Shown: positions 45,756 through 55,486 of the stretch, piece by piece
Layout: each line of letters opens with the position of its first letter
How positions within the stretch are numbered: position 1 is the first letter of the stretch
DNA from: Hyphomicrobiales bacterium
GTDB taxonomy: Bacteria; Pseudomonadota; Alphaproteobacteria; Rhizobiales; Beijerinckiaceae
NCBI GenBank assembly: GCA_017302635.1
Contig: JAFLCX010000001.1
Coordinates: 1,054,001-1,118,000 of the forward strand
Reading direction: 5' to 3'
Length of the DNA: 64,000 bases
Translations under genes and position numbers: made by a program
The notes under the pieces: generated by a model
The model's input: only the letters and a program-made list of their open reading frames with translations
What the model was told of the DNA's origin: nothing
Database searches by the model: none

Positions 45756-48700
45756 ATGCCCATCCGCCGGCTTCTCGTTGCCAACCGCAGCGAAATCGCA
45801 ATCCGCGTGTTCCGCGCTGCGACCGAACTCGGGATCCGCACCATCGCGATCTACGCGGAGGAGGACAAACTCTCGCTGCATCGTTTCAAGGCGGATGAAG
45901 CCTACCTGATCGGGCGCGGCGCTCACCTTGCGAAGCCGCTGGGGCCGCTCGAGGCCTATCTCTCGATCGCGGAAGTGATCCGGGTTGCCAAGGAATCGGG
46001 CGCGGATGCCATCCATCCCGGCTATGGTTTTCTCTCAGAGAGTCCGGAATTCGCCGAGGCCTGCGCAGAGGCCGGCATCACCTTCATCGGCCCCTCGCCG
46101 GAAACCTTGCGGGCACTGGGCAACAAGGTCGATGCGCGCAATCTCGCGGCTTCCGTCAATGTGCCGGTGATGCCAGCGACGCCGCCGCTGCCCGACGAGG
46201 CGGACGAGATCAAGCGGCTCGCGGCCGAAATCGGCTACCCTGTGATGCTCAAGGCCAGCTGGGGCGGCGGCGGGCGCGGCATGCGCGCGATCGAGAACGA
46301 GGATCAGCTTCTTGATGCCGTTTTCACTGCCAAGCGCGAGGCGCGTGCGGCCTTCGGCAAGGATGAGGTCTACCTCGAAAAGCTCGTGCGGCGCGCCAGG
46401 CATGTCGAGGTGCAGATTCTCGGCGATCGGCACGGCACGATCGTGCATCTTTTCGAGCGTGATTGCTCGATCCAACGCCGCAACCAGAAAGTGATCGAGC
46501 GGGCGCCAGCGCCTTACCTTTCGGAAGAGCAGCGCCAGGCTTTCTGTCAGGCCGCCCTGCGCATCGGCCACGCGACAAGCTATATCGGGGCGGGCACGGT
46601 CGAATTCCTGATGGATGCCGAGACCGGCAAATTCTATTTCATCGAGGTCAACCCGCGCATTCAGGTCGAGCATACCGTGACTGAGGTCGTCACGGGGCTT
46701 GATCTGGTGAAGGCGCAGATCCGCATTCTTGATGGCGCGGCGATCGGCCGGCGGGATAGTGAAGGGAACCTGAAATCCGGAATCCCGACTCAGGATGAAA
46801 TCACGCTCAACGGCCATGCGCTGCAATGCCGGATCACGACCGAGAACCCCGAAAATAACTTCATCCCGGATTACGGGCGCATCACCGCCTATCGTGGCGC
46901 GATGGGCTTCGGCATCCGTGTCGATGGCGGCACCGCCTATTCCGGCGCTGTTGTGACGCGCTTCTACGACCCGATGCTCGAAAAGGTCGTCGCCTGGGCA
47001 GCAACACCGGGTGAAGCCATTGCGCGGATGGATCGTGCCTTGCGCGAGTATCGCATCCGCGGTGTCGCGACAAACCTCACTTTCCTTGAGGCGGTTCTCG
47101 GGCACCCGAAATTCAAGTCGAACGACTACACCACCCGCTTCATCGACGAGACGCCGGAACTGTTCCAGCAGCCGCGCCGGAAAGACCGCGCGACGAAGCT
47201 CATCACCTACATTGCCGATGTCAGCGTGAATGGGCATCCCGAAACGCGCGATCGCCCCCGGCCCCCTGCTCAGGCGCGCGAGCCGGTGCCGCCGGTTTTC
47301 AGCGGCGAGCCGATTTTTGGCACACGCCAGAAACTCGACCAGCTCGGCCCTGATGGGTTTGCCGCATGGATGCGTGGCGAACGCCGCGTGCTCATCACCG
47401 ACACGACCATGCGTGACGGGCACCAGAGTCTGCTCGCGACCCGGATGCGCACGCATGATCTTGCAACAATCGCGCCGGCCTATTCGCGTGCCCTGCCTCA
47501 GCTTTTCAGCCTGGAGTGCTGGGGTGGCGCGACTTTCGATGTCTCGATGCGCTTCCTGCAGGAAGACCCCTGGGAACGCCTCCAGCTCATTCGCGAGCGG
47601 GTGCCCAACATCCTGCTGCAGATGCTGCTGCGCGGAGCGAATGGTGTCGGCTACACAAATTACCCCGACAATGTCGTGCGTGACTTCATCGATCGCGCGG
47701 CTGAAAACGGCGTCGATCTCTTCCGCGTGTTTGATTGCCTCAACTGGGTCGAGAACATGCGCGTGGCGATCGATCAGGTGCGCCGCGCGGGCAAGCTCGC
47801 CGAGGGTGCGATTTGCTACACCGGCGACATTCTCGACCCCTCACGCGCGAAGTACCCGCTGACCTATTACGTCAATCTCGCAAAGGAGCTGGAAAAGGCG
47901 GGCTGCCACATTCTCGGGATCAAGGATATGGCAGGGCTCCTGAAGCCCGCCGCCGCGCGCCTTCTCGTCAAAACGCTGAAGGAAGAGGTGGGCCTGCCCA
48001 TCCATTTCCACACGCATGATACCTCGGGCATTGCCGCAGCCTCGATTCTCGCGGCCGTGGATGCCGGTGTCGATGCGGTGGATTGCGCGATGGATGCGAT
48101 GTCCGGCACCACCTCGCAGCCCTGCCTCGGTTCGATTGTGGAAGCACTCGCCTTCACCACGCGCGGCACCGGGCTTGATCCGGAGGCGATTCGCCAGATT
48201 TCCTTCTACTGGGAGGCCGTGCGCACCCAGTATGCCGCCTTCGAAAGCGACCTCAAGTGCGGGGCCTCGGAAGTCTACCTGCATGAAATGCCTGGCGGGC
48301 AGTTTACGAATCTCAAGGAACAGGCGCGCTCATTGGGCTTGGAGACCCGCTGGCACGATGTCGCCAAGGCCTATCGCGCGGCGAATGACCTCTTCGGCGA
48401 TATCGTCAAGGTCACGCCTTCCTCGAAGGTGGTCGGCGATCTCGCGCTGATGATGGTGAGCCAGGGGCTTTCGGCTCAGGATATTCTCGACCCCTCACGC
48501 GATGTATCCTTCCCGGCTTCAGCGATCGAGATGCTGCGCGGCGACCTTGGGCAGCCGCCCGGCGGTTGGCCGGTCGCACTCCAGAAAAAGGCGCTCAAGG
48601 GCGAAAAACCCATCACCGCGCGCCCCGGATCCTTGATCGAGCCGATCGATTTCGACGAGACGAAGGCCGAGATTGAGAAGAAGGTCGGCCGTGCCATCAC

Positions 48701-49229
48701 CGATGAGGAATTGGCCTCGGGCCTGATGTATCCGAAAGTCTTCGCCGATTTCGCGGCCGTGGGCGAGAAATACGGCCCCGTTTCGGTGCTGCCGACGCCT
48801 GTGTTCTTTTACGGGATGCAGCCCGGTGACGAAATCACGATTGAGATCGAGCGCGGAAAATCGCTCGTGGTGCGCCTGCAGACTATCGGGGCCACCGATG
48901 AGCAGGGCGAGGTGAAGGTTTTCTTCGAACTCAATGGCCAGCCGCGCATCGTGAAGGTTCCCAACCGCGCTGTTGCAGGCCGGGTCGTCAGCCGTCGCAA
49001 GGCGGAGGATGGCAACGCGAAACACATCGCTGCGCCCATGCCCGGCTCGGTTTCGTCTGTCGCCGTGGCTGAAGGTCAGTCTGTCAAGGTTGGTGATGTC
49101 CTCCTCACGCTCGAGGCCATGAAGATGGAAACCGCAATCCATGCGGCACGAGACGGCGTGATTGCTGAACTCGTGACCAAGCCCGGCGCACAGGTGGATG
49201 CGAAAGACCTGCTGATTGTGCTGGAGTGA
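45756..49229 (+). CDS. pyc: Pyruvate carboxylase
   Basis: A single-chain biotin enzyme of 1157 residues that carboxylates pyruvate to oxaloacetate, replenishing the TCA cycle. Domains in order: biotin carboxylase (residues 1 to about 455; MLKASWGGGGRGMRA ATP loop, KFYFIEVNPRIQVEHTVTE), carboxyltransferase (about 540-810; DTTMRDGHQSLLATRMRT and FHTHDTSG), tetramerisation/PC domain, and the C-terminal biotinyl domain with the biotin Lys in LEAMKMETAIHAA. Length and order are those of the alpha4 type. The ATG at 45756 begins MPIRRLLVANRSEIAIRVFR. It is transcribed alone. Confidence 0.97.
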   Translation: MPIRRLLVANRSEIAIRVFRAATELGIRTIAIYAEEDKLSLHRFKADEAYLIGRGAHLAKPLGPLEAYLSIAEVIRVAKESGADAIHPGYGFLSESPEFAEACAEAGITFIGPSPETLRALGNKVDARNLAASVNVPVMPATPPLPDEADEIKRLAAEIGYPVMLKASWGGGGRGMRAIENEDQLLDAVFTAKREARAAFGKDEVYLEKLVRRARHVEVQILGDRHGTIVHLFERDCSIQRRNQKVIERAPAPYLSEEQRQAFCQAALRIGHATSYIGAGTVEFLMDAETGKFYFIEVNPRIQVEHTVTEVVTGLDLVKAQIRILDGAAIGRRDSEGNLKSGIPTQDEITLNGHALQCRITTENPENNFIPDYGRITAYRGAMGFGIRVDGGTAYSGAVVTRFYDPMLEKVVAWAATPGEAIARMDRALREYRIRGVATNLTFLEAVLGHPKFKSNDYTTRFIDETPELFQQPRRKDRATKLITYIADVSVNGHPETRDRPRPPAQAREPVPPVFSGEPIFGTRQKLDQLGPDGFAAWMRGERRVLITDTTMRDGHQSLLATRMRTHDLATIAPAYSRALPQLFSLECWGGATFDVSMRFLQEDPWERLQLIRERVPNILLQMLLRGANGVGYTNYPDNVVRDFIDRAAENGVDLFRVFDCLNWVENMRVAIDQVRRAGKLAEGAICYTGDILDPSRAKYPLTYYVNLAKELEKAGCHILGIKDMAGLLKPAAARLLVKTLKEEVGLPIHFHTHDTSGIAAASILAAVDAGVDAVDCAMDAMSGTTSQPCLGSIVEALAFTTRGTGLDPEAIRQISFYWEAVRTQYAAFESDLKCGASEVYLHEMPGGQFTNLKEQARSLGLETRWHDVAKAYRAANDLFGDIVKVTPSSKVVGDLALMMVSQGLSAQDILDPSRDVSFPASAIEMLRGDLGQPPGGWPVALQKKALKGEKPITARPGSLIEPIDFDETKAEIEKKVGRAITDEELASGLMYPKVFADFAAVGEKYGPVSVLPTPVFFYGMQPGDEITIEIERGKSLVVRLQTIGATDEQGEVKVFFELNGQPRIVKVPNRAVAGRVVSRRKAEDGNAKHIAAPMPGSVSSVAVAEGQSVKVGDVLLTLEAMKMETAIHAARDGVIAELVTKPGAQVDAKDLLIVLE

Positions 49230-49326
49230 TGCAACGCAAAAATCGGCTGGGATTGGCATTTGCGATTGACTTCGGGCGCTGAAACCCTTCCCTCGGCATT
49301 GGGTTTTTTGCGGAGGTTCGCTCGCG

Positions 49327-50652
49327 ATGGGGATCGTGGCGCGGGGGTTGGCGGCAGAGCTTGAGGCGCGCGAAGCGACGGGCCATCCCATTCGCGTCGC
49401 CATTATCGGCTGCGGCGAGATGGGCACCGATCTCGTGACACAAATCGCGCGGATGAAGGGCATCCGGGTTGCCGCCATCGCCGACCGGCGCGGAACCAAC
49501 GCGATTGAGGCCATCCGCATCGCGCGCCTTCCCGCCGAGATGGCGGCGCCGGTGAACGGGCTTCCCACGCTGGAATCCGCGATTGCTTCGGGCAAGATCG
49601 CCATCATCGATGATGCTCTCACCATCTTGCGTTCGGGCCAGATCGACGTCGTGATCGACGCCACGGGCCGCCCCACCGCGGGGGCCGAGATCGGCCTCGC
49701 GAGCCTGCGGGCCGGCAAGCATCTCGTGATGATGAATGTCGAGGCGGATGTCACGATCGGGCCTTATCTCAAGCGCGAGGCGGAGAAGGCGGGGCTCGTC
49801 TACACTGTGGGTGCGGGCGACGAGCCCACCGCCACGATGGAACTCATCGAGTTTGTCACCGCGCTCGGATATCCGGTGGTCGCGGCGGGCAAGGGCAAGA
49901 ACAATCCGTTCAACCCCGATGCCGTACCCGACGACTACCGCGAGGAGGCGCTGCGCCGGAACATGAACCCGCGCATGCTCGTGGAATTTGTCGACGGCTC
50001 GAAAACCATGGTCGAAATGGCGACCATCGCCAATGCCACCGGCCTTGTGATCGACAAACCGGGCATGCACGGCCCGGTGGCGACACTCGAAACCCTCGCG
50101 GATGTCTTTCGCCCGACGACAGAAGGCGGGATCCTGAGCCGCAAGGGTGTTGTCGATTTCACGCTCGGCAAGGGCGTGGCACCTGGCGTTTTCGTGGTAG
50201 TGGAACTGGATCACCCGCGCCTGTGCGAGCGGATGCACGACCTGAAACTCGGCGGCCACGGCCCCTATTATTCCTTCTATCGGCCGCACCACCTCACCAG
50301 CCTTGAAGTGCCACTTTCCGCGGCTCGCGCGGTTCTGCACGGCAAGGCGGACATGGTTCCGCTCGATCAGGCGGTGGTGGAAGTCTGCGCGCTGGCAAAG
50401 CGCGATCTCGCGCCCGGCGACCGGCTGGATGCCATTGGCGAGACATGCTACCGCTCTTTCGCGCTGATGGCGCACGAAGCACGCGCCCAGCGCGGCTGGC
50501 CCGTTGGCCTGCTCGATGGCGGAACGGTTCTGGCGCCGATCGCGAAGGGCAGCCTGATCACGCGCGACAAGGTTGCGATCGATACCTCAACGATATTGGC
50601 AAGAATGCGCTCCGAAATGGATGCTCAATTCACCCTGACGAGTGCCGCATGA
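49327..50652 (+). CDS. NAD(P)-dependent oxidoreductase with SAF domain
   Basis: A 441-residue protein. Residues about 22-180 form a Rossmann domain resembling homoserine dehydrogenase (RVAIIGCGEMGTDLVTQIAR). The C-terminal 80 residues form a SAF domain (LDGGTVLAPIAKGSLITRD), which is why relatives are sometimes labelled FlgA-like. There are no flagellar genes here. The HGPYYSFYRPHHLTSLEVPL segment is conserved in the family. Relatives sit in sugar-acid catabolic clusters, but I cannot name the substrate. The start has GGAGG upstream. Its stop overlaps the start of the following TauE/SafE gene (ATGA), so the two are translationally coupled. Confidence 0.82.
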   Translation: MGIVARGLAAELEAREATGHPIRVAIIGCGEMGTDLVTQIARMKGIRVAAIADRRGTNAIEAIRIARLPAEMAAPVNGLPTLESAIASGKIAIIDDALTILRSGQIDVVIDATGRPTAGAEIGLASLRAGKHLVMMNVEADVTIGPYLKREAEKAGLVYTVGAGDEPTATMELIEFVTALGYPVVAAGKGKNNPFNPDAVPDDYREEALRRNMNPRMLVEFVDGSKTMVEMATIANATGLVIDKPGMHGPVATLETLADVFRPTTEGGILSRKGVVDFTLGKGVAPGVFVVVELDHPRLCERMHDLKLGGHGPYYSFYRPHHLTSLEVPLSAARAVLHGKADMVPLDQAVVEVCALAKRDLAPGDRLDAIGETCYRSFALMAHEARAQRGWPVGLLDGGTVLAPIAKGSLITRDKVAIDTSTILARMRSEMDAQFTLTSAA

Positions 50653-51410
50653 CCTTCCTCCCGCCGGGCATCGATGGGCTGACCGCGACAATCCTGATCG
50701 CGCTGTCGTTTTTCACCTCTGCCCTCACGGCCGCGTTCGGCATTGGCGGCGGGGTTGCGATGCTCGGAGCGCTGGCGGGAACCGTTCCGCCTGCCGTGAT
50801 CATCGCCGTGCATGGTGTTGTGCAACTGGGCTCCAATCTGGGGCGGGCCGTGATCCAGAAAGATCATGCGAACTGGCCGCTTTTCTGGCGGTTCATGATC
50901 GGTGCCGTGATCGGCGTCGCACTAGGTGCGGCCCTTTTCACCAGCCTGCCGGACAAGGTCCTGCTCGGCGTGCTCGGGATTTTCATCCTGATCATGGTCT
51001 GGGTCCCGAAGCCGAAAATTCCTGGCCTGGAGAAAACCGGCATCGTGATCGGTGGCGGGATTTCATCGGTGCTGACGATGTTCGTCGGGGCGACCGGCCC
51101 CTTCATTCAGGCGATCCTGATGCCCCTGGGGCTCGATCGCAAACAGCAGATCGCCACCCATGCCGTGATGATGACGGCCCAGCACGCGCTGAAGGTCGTG
51201 GCTTTCGGCTTCATCGGCGTGGCGCTCATCGTCTGGCTGCCGCTGATCGCCGCGATGGTCGTCTCGGGCTTTGTCGGCACCGTGATGGGCACGAAGCTTC
51301 TTGAAAAAATGCCGGAGCGCTTCTTCCAGATCATGCTGAAAGTGTTGCTTACGCTTGTCGCGCTTGATCTCCTGCGCCGCGTGGCGGGCTTTTCCCTCCC
51401 TGGCTTTTAG
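50649..51410 (+). CDS. TauE/SafE-family membrane transporter
   Basis: A 253-residue inner-membrane protein with about eight helices. The repeat marks of the family are TSALTAAFGIGGGVAMLGAL near the start and GGGISSVLTMFVGATGPFIQ in the middle. Relatives export or import sulfite, sulfoacetate or other organic anions. The ATG at 50649 overlaps the stop of the oxidoreductase gene by four bases. That coupling suggests a shared substrate, perhaps a sugar acid or sulfonate; this is inference. Its stop directly abuts the stop of the convergent DsbA-like gene. Confidence 0.9.
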   Translation: MTFLPPGIDGLTATILIALSFFTSALTAAFGIGGGVAMLGALAGTVPPAVIIAVHGVVQLGSNLGRAVIQKDHANWPLFWRFMIGAVIGVALGAALFTSLPDKVLLGVLGIFILIMVWVPKPKIPGLEKTGIVIGGGISSVLTMFVGATGPFIQAILMPLGLDRKQQIATHAVMMTAQHALKVVAFGFIGVALIVWLPLIAAMVVSGFVGTVMGTKLLEKMPERFFQIMLKVLLTLVALDLLRRVAGFSLPGF

Positions 51411-52055
51411 TCAGGCGCAGCTCGCCTTCTCGCATTGCCGGAAAGCGCGGATCGCCGCGCGCTTTTGCTCGAGCGTGAGCGCTCCTGAGAAACCCTCCCG
51501 ACCCACAAGGAACGAGGGCGTTGCCTGGAAGGCGAGATTTTCACCAAGCGATGCGGCAGCCTTCATGGCAGCCGTTACGGCGTCGGAATCCGCATCCTCG
51601 ATGAGCTTCGAGCGGTTCGCGCCGAGCTTCGCCGCCACCTCGAGTGCCATTTCGGCATCGCGCACTCCGCCCTGCGCAAACATCCGCTCGTGAAAATCGA
51701 GATATCTCTCGGCCTTCTGGCGCGAGAAGGCCAGCGCCACGCGCGTCGCCATGATGGAGGGCAGGCCGAGCACGGCATAATTCACCAGCACGAAGCGCAG
51801 GCCCTTCTCGGACTGGATCAAGGGGCGGACATCGCGCGCGGTGCGGCGGCAGAAGCCGCAATTGTAGTCGAAAAACTCGACGATCGTGACATCCGGATTG
51901 GTGGAGCCGAGCGAAACGCGGCCATTGAGGCGATCGAGCCCCGAAAGCAGTTCCACGGGAATGGGATAGAATTCGGGGCGCCCCTGCGCTTCGGCTCTGT
52001 GAAGAGCGAGGGTTCCGGCAAGGCCGGCAAGAACAAGGCGACGGGAAGGCTGCAT
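51411..52055 (-). CDS. DsbA-family periplasmic thiol oxidoreductase
   Basis: A 214-residue secreted thioredoxin-fold protein. The signal peptide (MQPSRRLVLAGLAGTLALHR) ends near AEAQ. The active site is CGFC in EFFDYNCGFCRRTARDV. The cis-Pro loop lies in FQATPSFLVG. A helical insertion separates the two halves, as in DsbA/BdbD-like proteins. It probably forms or isomerises disulfides in envelope proteins. It has a Cys pair near the C-terminus (CEKASC) that is not part of the active site. No DsbB partner is adjacent. Transcribed leftward, convergent with the TauE gene. Confidence 0.9.
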   Translation of the reverse strand: MQPSRRLVLAGLAGTLALHRAEAQGRPEFYPIPVELLSGLDRLNGRVSLGSTNPDVTIVEFFDYNCGFCRRTARDVRPLIQSEKGLRFVLVNYAVLGLPSIMATRVALAFSRQKAERYLDFHERMFAQGGVRDAEMALEVAAKLGANRSKLIEDADSDAVTAAMKAAASLGENLAFQATPSFLVGREGFSGALTLEQKRAAIRAFRQCEKASCA

Positions 52056-52131
52056 GGCGGGTGATCTCGCTGATTCGTCGCCCGTTTATGCGGGTTGCGC
52101 GGCCACCTCGCCAGTCACAACCGCGCGAGCC

Positions 52132-52935
52132 CTATTCGCCGCTTTCGTCCTTCACTTCCGAAGCGCGCGGCATCTTCATGATGGAATAGCCGCTATCGAC
52201 ATAATGGATCTCGCCTGTCACCCCGCCCGAGAGTGACGAGAGCAGGTAGAGCGCCGAGCCACCCAGCTCCTCGAGCGTGATGGGGCGCCCGAGCGGCGAA
52301 TGCTTCGTCTGCCACGCATAGGTGAAGCGCGCATCGGTGATGCCGGCACCCGCGAGCGTGCGCACCGGCCCGGCGGAAATCGCGTTGACCCGGATGCCCT
52401 CGCGCCCGAAATCAGCGGCGAGATAGCGTACCGAGCTTTCAAGCGCGGCTTTCGCGACACCCATGACGTTATAATTTGGCGAAACGCGGTTCGCGCCGCC
52501 ATAGGTGAGCGTGAGCAGCGAGCCGCCATCGGGCATCATGGCGGCGGCGCGCTTCGCGATCTCGGTGAACGAGAAGCAGGAAATCACCATCGTGCGGGCG
52601 AAATTCTCGCGGGTCGTATCGGCGTAGCGGCCCTTCAACTCGTTCTTGTCCGAAAAGCCGATGGCATGGACGACGAAGTCGAGCTTGCCCCATTTCGCCC
52701 CGAGTTCCGCGAAAACCGCGTCAACGCTGGCGATATCCTCGACATCGCAAGGGATCACGAGGCTGGAACCCACGCTCTCGGCGAGCGGCTTCACGCGCTT
52801 GCCCAGAGCCTCGCCCTGATAGGTGAAGGCGAGTTCCGCGCCGTGAGTGCTGAGCATCTGCGCGATGCCCCAGGCGATCGAGTTCTGGTTCGCGACACCC
52901 ATGATGAGGCCGCGTTTTCCGGACATCAATTTCAT
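52132..52935 (-). CDS. fabI: Enoyl-ACP reductase (NADH), FabI
   Basis: The last reductive step of fatty acid elongation, 267 residues. The SDR-like fold begins GKRGLIMGVANQNSIAWGIA. The active site Tyr and Lys have the FabI spacing Y-x6-K in SPNYNVMGVAKAALE, and VHAIGFSDKNELKG is typical. The C-terminus ends VDSGYSIMKMP. The start shares one base with the stop of a small gene upstream (TGATG), and AGGA lies eight bases before it. It is the third fab gene of a leftward cluster headed by fabA next to irr, an order well known in Rhizobiales. Confidence 0.96.
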   Translation of the reverse strand: MKLMSGKRGLIMGVANQNSIAWGIAQMLSTHGAELAFTYQGEALGKRVKPLAESVGSSLVIPCDVEDIASVDAVFAELGAKWGKLDFVVHAIGFSDKNELKGRYADTTRENFARTMVISCFSFTEIAKRAAAMMPDGGSLLTLTYGGANRVSPNYNVMGVAKAALESSVRYLAADFGREGIRVNAISAGPVRTLAGAGITDARFTYAWQTKHSPLGRPITLEELGGSALYLLSSLSGGVTGEIHYVDSGYSIMKMPRASEVKDESGE

Positions 52936-53198
52936 CAGAACAGTCCTAAGGCCATTGCACTGCCCTGGAGCAATGCGGCCGATGCTGCAAGCAGGGCGCC
53001 CCGACCGTTGTTTCGGGCCTGGTTTTCCATCACGTTGTGAAATTCGTTTGGGTCCGGATTCCGATAGTCGGAGCCGATTTCGCCGCCGTCATAGAACACG
53101 TCCTTGGGAAATGAACTTGCGCGATACCAGAACAGCGCCGCCCCAAACGCACAACCCGCGCTCAGAACATTCAGCCCTAGAATAACTTTTCCGAGCAA
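52935..53198 (-). CDS. Small two-helix membrane protein before fabI
   Basis: An 87-residue protein that I do not recognise. Two hydrophobic ends (VILGLNVLSAGCAFGAALFW and ALLAASAALLQGSAMALGLF) flank a polar middle rich in Asn, Asp and Tyr (GGEIGSDYRNPDPNEFHN), suggesting a helical hairpin. It starts with TTG at 53198, eight bases after a strong GGGAGG site. Its stop overlaps the fabI start by one base. Codon choice is less GC-biased than in the flanking fab genes (ATT, CTA, AAT, GGA, TTA are used). It is probably real because of the ribosome site and coupling, but a homologue search is needed to be certain. Confidence 0.6.
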   Translation of the reverse strand: MLGKVILGLNVLSAGCAFGAALFWYRASSFPKDVFYDGGEIGSDYRNPDPNEFHNVMENQARNNGRGALLAASAALLQGSAMALGLF

Positions 53199-53236
53199 CG
53201 CGACATCCTCCCGAAGCGTGATCTACCAGCTCGGCC

Positions 53237-54457
53237 TTAAGCCTCCGGATGCTTCAGCACGATCGTCGCGTTGGTGCCGCCGAAGCCGAAGGAGTTCGAC
53301 ATGACATGCCCGAGTTTCGCGTTGTCGACGCGCTTTCGCAGAATATTCATATCGGCCATGGCCGGGTCGATCTCGGTGATATGCGCACTTTCGCAGATGA
53401 AGCCGTTGCGCATCATGATCAGCGAGTAGATCGCCTCCTGCACACCGGTCGCACCCAAGCTATGGCCCGTGAGCGACTTGGTGGCCGAGATCGGGATGGA
53501 CGAAGCCTTGGCGCCGAACACCTCGCGCACGGCCTCGATTTCCTTGATGTCGCCCACCGGCGTCGAGGTGCCGTGCGGGTTGATGTAGTCGATCGGGGCC
53601 TTGATGCCCTGCAGGGCCTGCCGCATGCAGCGCACCGCGCCCTCGCCCGAAGGGGCGACCATGTCATAGCCATCGGATGTCGCGCCATAGCCGACAATCT
53701 CGGCGAGAATATTCGCGCCGCGCGCTTTGGCCATCTCGTATTCTTCGAGAATGACAACGCCTGCGCCGCCCGCGATCACGAAGCCATCGCGGTTCTTGTC
53801 ATAAGCGCGGCTGGCGGTGGAATCATTGTAGGTTGTCGACATCGCGCCCATCGCGTCGAAGAGCACGGAGAGCGTCCAGTCAAGTTCCTCGCAGCCGCCC
53901 GCGAAAACGCGGTCCTGCTTACCCCACTGGATGAGTTCGTAAGCGTTGCCGATGCAATGGTTCGAGGTCGCACAGGCCGAGGAGATCGAATAATTCACGC
54001 CCTTGATCTTGAACCAGGTGGCGAGTGTCGCCGAAGCGGTGGAAGACATCGCTTTCGGCACGGCGAAGGGGCCGACGCGCTTCGAGTTGCCGCTTTCGCG
54101 CGCCTTGTCTACGGCCTCGATCACCGTGCGCGTGGAGGGGCCGCCCGAGCCCATGACAATGCCGGTGCGCTCGTTCGAGATTTCGGCCTCCTCGAGCCCG
54201 GCATCGCGGATGGCCTGCTCCATCGCAACCTGGTTCCAGCCCGTACCGCCGCCATGAAAGCGCATCGCGCGGCGATCGAGCACCGTGGCTGGATCGAGGG
54301 TCGGGTTGCCATAAACGCGGCTGCGGAAGCCGTGTTCCTCGAATTCCTTGGCGTAGGTGATGCCGGATTTCGCATCATGCAGCGAGGCCGTGACCTCCTG
54401 CACATCATTGCCGATCGACGAGACGATGCCCATGCCGGTGACAACCACGCGCCGCAT
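53237..54457 (-). CDS. fabB: Beta-ketoacyl-ACP synthase I, FabB
   Basis: A 406-residue condensing enzyme required with FabA for unsaturated fatty acid synthesis. The nucleophile Cys is in [12 protein letters not shown]. The two active-site His lie in [12 protein letters not shown] and [11 protein letters not shown]. It starts [20 protein letters not shown] and ends [19 protein letters not shown], the canonical KAS I end. It follows the small fabA-linked gene by 86 bases and precedes the two-helix protein gene. Length and motifs are standard. Whether the operon continues from fabA through fabI as one transcript is likely but not shown. Confidence 0.97.
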   Translation of the reverse strand: MRRVVVTGMGIVSSIGNDVQEVTASLHDAKSGITYAKEFEEHGFRSRVYGNPTLDPATVLDRRAMRFHGGGTGWNQVAMEQAIRDAGLEEAEISNERTGIVMGSGGPSTRTVIEAVDKARESGNSKRVGPFAVPKAMSSTASATLATWFKIKGVNYSISSACATSNHCIGNAYELIQWGKQDRVFAGGCEELDWTLSVLFDAMGAMSTTYNDSTASRAYDKNRDGFVIAGGAGVVILEEYEMAKARGANILAEIVGYGATSDGYDMVAPSGEGAVRCMRQALQGIKAPIDYINPHGTSTPVGDIKEIEAVREVFGAKASSIPISATKSLTGHSLGATGVQEAIYSLIMMRNGFICESAHITEIDPAMADMNILRKRVDNAKLGHVMSNSFGFGGTNATIVLKHPEA

Positions 54458-54543
54458 GTTCCATGCTCCATGCCTGTTTCGTTGGCGTTCGACATGGACC
54501 GGGACGCGCCCGCACGCAAGGGGAATATGCGTGATGGCGCGGC

Positions 54544-54957
54544 TCAGGCCCTCGCGAAAACCTTCCGCACCGCCGCTTCCGATGCACCGCTGGAGCGGAT
54601 CATCAGGAAACGGCCGCGCGCGCCCATCTGGGTTGCGCTCGGCTCGATCCGCCAGTTCCCCTCGATTTCTGTGCGATCGCCATTGAGCAGACCCTCGTAG
54701 GAAACCTGATGCTCCCAGCCATGCGAACCGTCATAGGCCTTCGTGAAGGTGACGATATCCTGATCGATCCGGCCATCGATGCTGGCGAAAAGCGTGAGCG
54801 GCGCACCACTGCGCCCCTCTTCACTTTCATGCGTGGTGCCCATCAGCAAGGTGCCAGACTGGATCAGGGTCGCGACAAAGTAGACCGGCTCGGGCTGGCT
54901 CGCATAAGTGTAGAGCCCGTGCCAGATTCCGGTGAGGCTCTCCGGTGACCGCGCCAT
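54544..54957 (-). CDS. Small GxW-motif protein between fabA and fabB
   Basis: I do not recognise this 137-residue protein by name. It begins [20 protein letters not shown], with a G-x-W start like lipocalin/avidin-type barrels. It continues with short alternating hydrophobic strands, each ending in Gly or an acidic residue ([49 protein letters not shown]). It has no signal peptide. The start ATG 54957 is four bases after the fabA stop, which implies coupling. The pattern suggests a small beta-barrel, perhaps binding a hydrophobic ligand; this is inference from spacing of motifs and its place in a fatty acid operon. Confidence 0.8.
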   Translation of the reverse strand: MARSPESLTGIWHGLYTYASQPEPVYFVATLIQSGTLLMGTTHESEEGRSGAPLTLFASIDGRIDQDIVTFTKAYDGSHGWEHQVSYEGLLNGDRTEIEGNWRIEPSATQMGARGRFLMIRSSGASEAAVRKVFARA

Positions 54958-54961
54958 CGCC

Positions 54962-55486
54962 TCAGCTGGTGGGTGTGAACAGGCCGACGCGCATATCGGT
55001 AGTGGTGTAGATGCGCTTGCCATCGGCTTCGAGCCAGCCATCGGCAATGCCGAGCACGAGCCTGCCCTTGAAGACCCGCTTGAAATCGACGCCGTAGACC
55101 ACCCGCTTGACGGTCGGGAGCACCTGATCGGCAAACTTGACCTCGCCGACACCGAGCGCGCGGCCGCGGCCGGGCAGGCCGAGCCAGCCGAGATAAAAGC
55201 CCGTGAGTTGCCAGAGCGCATCCAGCCCGAGGCACCCGGGCATCACCGGATCGCCCTTGAAGTGGCACGGGAAGAACCAGAGATCCGGGCGCACATCGAG
55301 TTCAGCGCTGATGAAGCCCTTGCCATTGGCACCGCCGGTTTCGGAGATTTCGGTGATGCGATCGAACATCAACATCGGCGGCGAGGGCAATTGCGCGTTG
55401 CCCATGCCGAACAATTCACCCCGCCCGCAAGCCAGAAGCTCCTCATACGAGAAACTCGACTGCCGCGCCGTCGCATCCGCACTCAT
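54962..55486 (-). CDS. fabA: 3-hydroxydecanoyl-ACP dehydratase/isomerase, FabA
   Basis: A hot-dog fold enzyme of 174 residues that dehydrates 3-hydroxydecanoyl-ACP and isomerises the product, the branch point to unsaturated fatty acids. The active site His is in [20 protein letters not shown], and the Asp lies in the same block. [14 protein letters not shown] sequence is seen as [23 protein letters not shown] 55486 ([12 protein letters not shown]) follows AGGATCAGGA; an ATG at 55534 would extend it without a ribosome site. It is the first gene of the leftward fab cluster and diverges from irr. Confidence 0.96.
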   Translation of the reverse strand: MSADATARQSSFSYEELLACGRGELFGMGNAQLPSPPMLMFDRITEISETGGANGKGFISAELDVRPDLWFFPCHFKGDPVMPGCLGLDALWQLTGFYLGWLGLPGRGRALGVGEVKFADQVLPTVKRVVYGVDFKRVFKGRLVLGIADGWLEADGKRIYTTTDMRVGLFTPTS

